In this document: positions 63,485-64,000 of the stretch, in pieces
How the letters are laid out: every line of letters begins with the position of its first letter
How positions within the stretch are numbered: the stretch's first letter is position 1
From: Diorhabda sublineata
Lineage: Eukaryota; Arthropoda; Insecta; Coleoptera; Chrysomelidae
Assembly: GCF_026230105.1 (NCBI RefSeq)
Contig: NC_079482.1
Coordinates: 5,270,001 to 5,334,000, forward strand
Length of the DNA: 64,000 nt
Direction: 5' to 3'
The notes under the pieces: generated by a model
Databases searched by the model: none
The model's input: only the letters and a program-made list of their open reading frames with translations
Told to the model about the DNA's origin: nothing
Made by a program: the position numbers and the translations under genes

Positions 63485-64000
63485 TTACATACTAATTATT
63501 ACCTATTACTATTACCTATAATTTTGTTTCCTTCTGTATATTGGAATTTTATTGTGTTTGTATCTTTATTTAGTTATTTTTATGTTTGTTTTTTAGTTTT
63601 TACAAGCTTTTGTCCACAAATTTTGTCTCTCTCTCTATCTCTCTCCCTTTTTTCGCCAGATATATCTGATCAAGAGCTTCGTTTATTAGCAAGTTGTTCT
63701 AACGTTAAAGCGTTTATCTTCTACTACATGTTTTTTTGATTGACGTTTAAAAAACACACATAATTTTTAATAATTATATTATTTATAATGAGTTTGTTTA
63801 GCTTGGAGTATAAATTGATAAATACTTTTTTATGTTCGTACGAAGTTTGAACTCCATAACACAATTAGTGTGTTTTTGTCAGCTGCTTGTTTACGATAAG
63901 TTTTTTGTCATTATCCCATGTAAAACAAGTGTAGAAACGAATTAAAATTTTGTGTTTCCGATGGAATTACGGATACGAAACGTTACAGATGTATTTTGAG
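63485..64000. other. AT-rich end of window
   Basis: Probable LINE 3' flank. A CT-rich microsatellite (CTCTCTCTCTATCTCTCTCC) lies at about 63627-63648. Nothing else recognised. Confidence 0.45.

Noticed and set aside
1..64000. LTR retrotransposon with paired long direct repeats, primer-binding site and polypurine tract
   Set aside because: No such pair was found. The Ginger-like integrase fragment has inverted rather than direct terminal repeats.

Overview
This 64-kb window is AT-rich animal nuclear DNA, almost certainly from an insect. The evidence is its set of mobile elements: several DD34D mariner lineages, two DD41D (rosa-type) elements, Tc1-like and other DDE fragments, PIF/Harbinger-like elements carrying MADF/BESS coding, a piggyBac remnant, a Ginger-like element, a Penelope-like element with a GIY-YIG domain, and jockey/CR1/R1-type LINE pieces. 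I found no intact host gene, rRNA, functional tRNA, CRISPR array or bacterial-style operon. Nearly every recognisable coding stretch is a broken, frameshifted or truncated transposon or virus-like gene.

Layout. 1-815: 163-bp tandem array. 1-9.3 kb: mariner and Tc1 debris, with a well-delimited 734-bp Ginger-like element at 3422-4155. 9.7-11.5 kb: a DDE fragment, then a nearly complete DD41D element (10283-11523). 12.2-13.8 kb: first copy of an unnamed cysteine-rich gene family. 14.1-20 kb: tRNA-like sequence, two Harbinger-type elements with TAA target duplications, mariner and Tc1 pieces. 20-25.5 kb: LINE, mariner and Tc1 fragments. 26.4-28.8 kb: two inverted-repeat structures, including a foldback-like element with roughly 290-bp arms and an inserted MITE. 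29.6-32.6 kb: MADF-BESS Harbinger-like element and piggyBac remnant. 34.8-35.6 kb: Penelope-like inverted pair whose ends fold like hammerhead ribozymes. 38-39.1 kb: LINE and mariner. 41-41.9 kb: three 298-bp tandem units. 46.9-48.2 kb: second, unrelated DD41D element. 49.6-49.8 kb: 51-bp minisatellite. 51-53.5 kb: mariner and DDE pieces.

53.9-57.0 kb holds the most unusual content: a remnant of a capsid-gene cluster resembling Polinton/adintovirus-like elements (a single-jelly-roll-like and a double-jelly-roll-like open frame plus a further unidentified open frame), with a mariner lodged inside the major-capsid-like gene. 57.9-60.3 kb: second copies of the MITE and of the cysteine-rich family. 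61-63.5 kb: a heat-shock-element/TATA arrangement and two LINE fragments.

The genes do not form a working pathway. The window is a layered record of insertions in which elements nest in one another and non-autonomous derivatives outnumber coding copies. All identifications come from reading translated motifs and repeats by eye. Boundaries without a target-site duplication are approximate.
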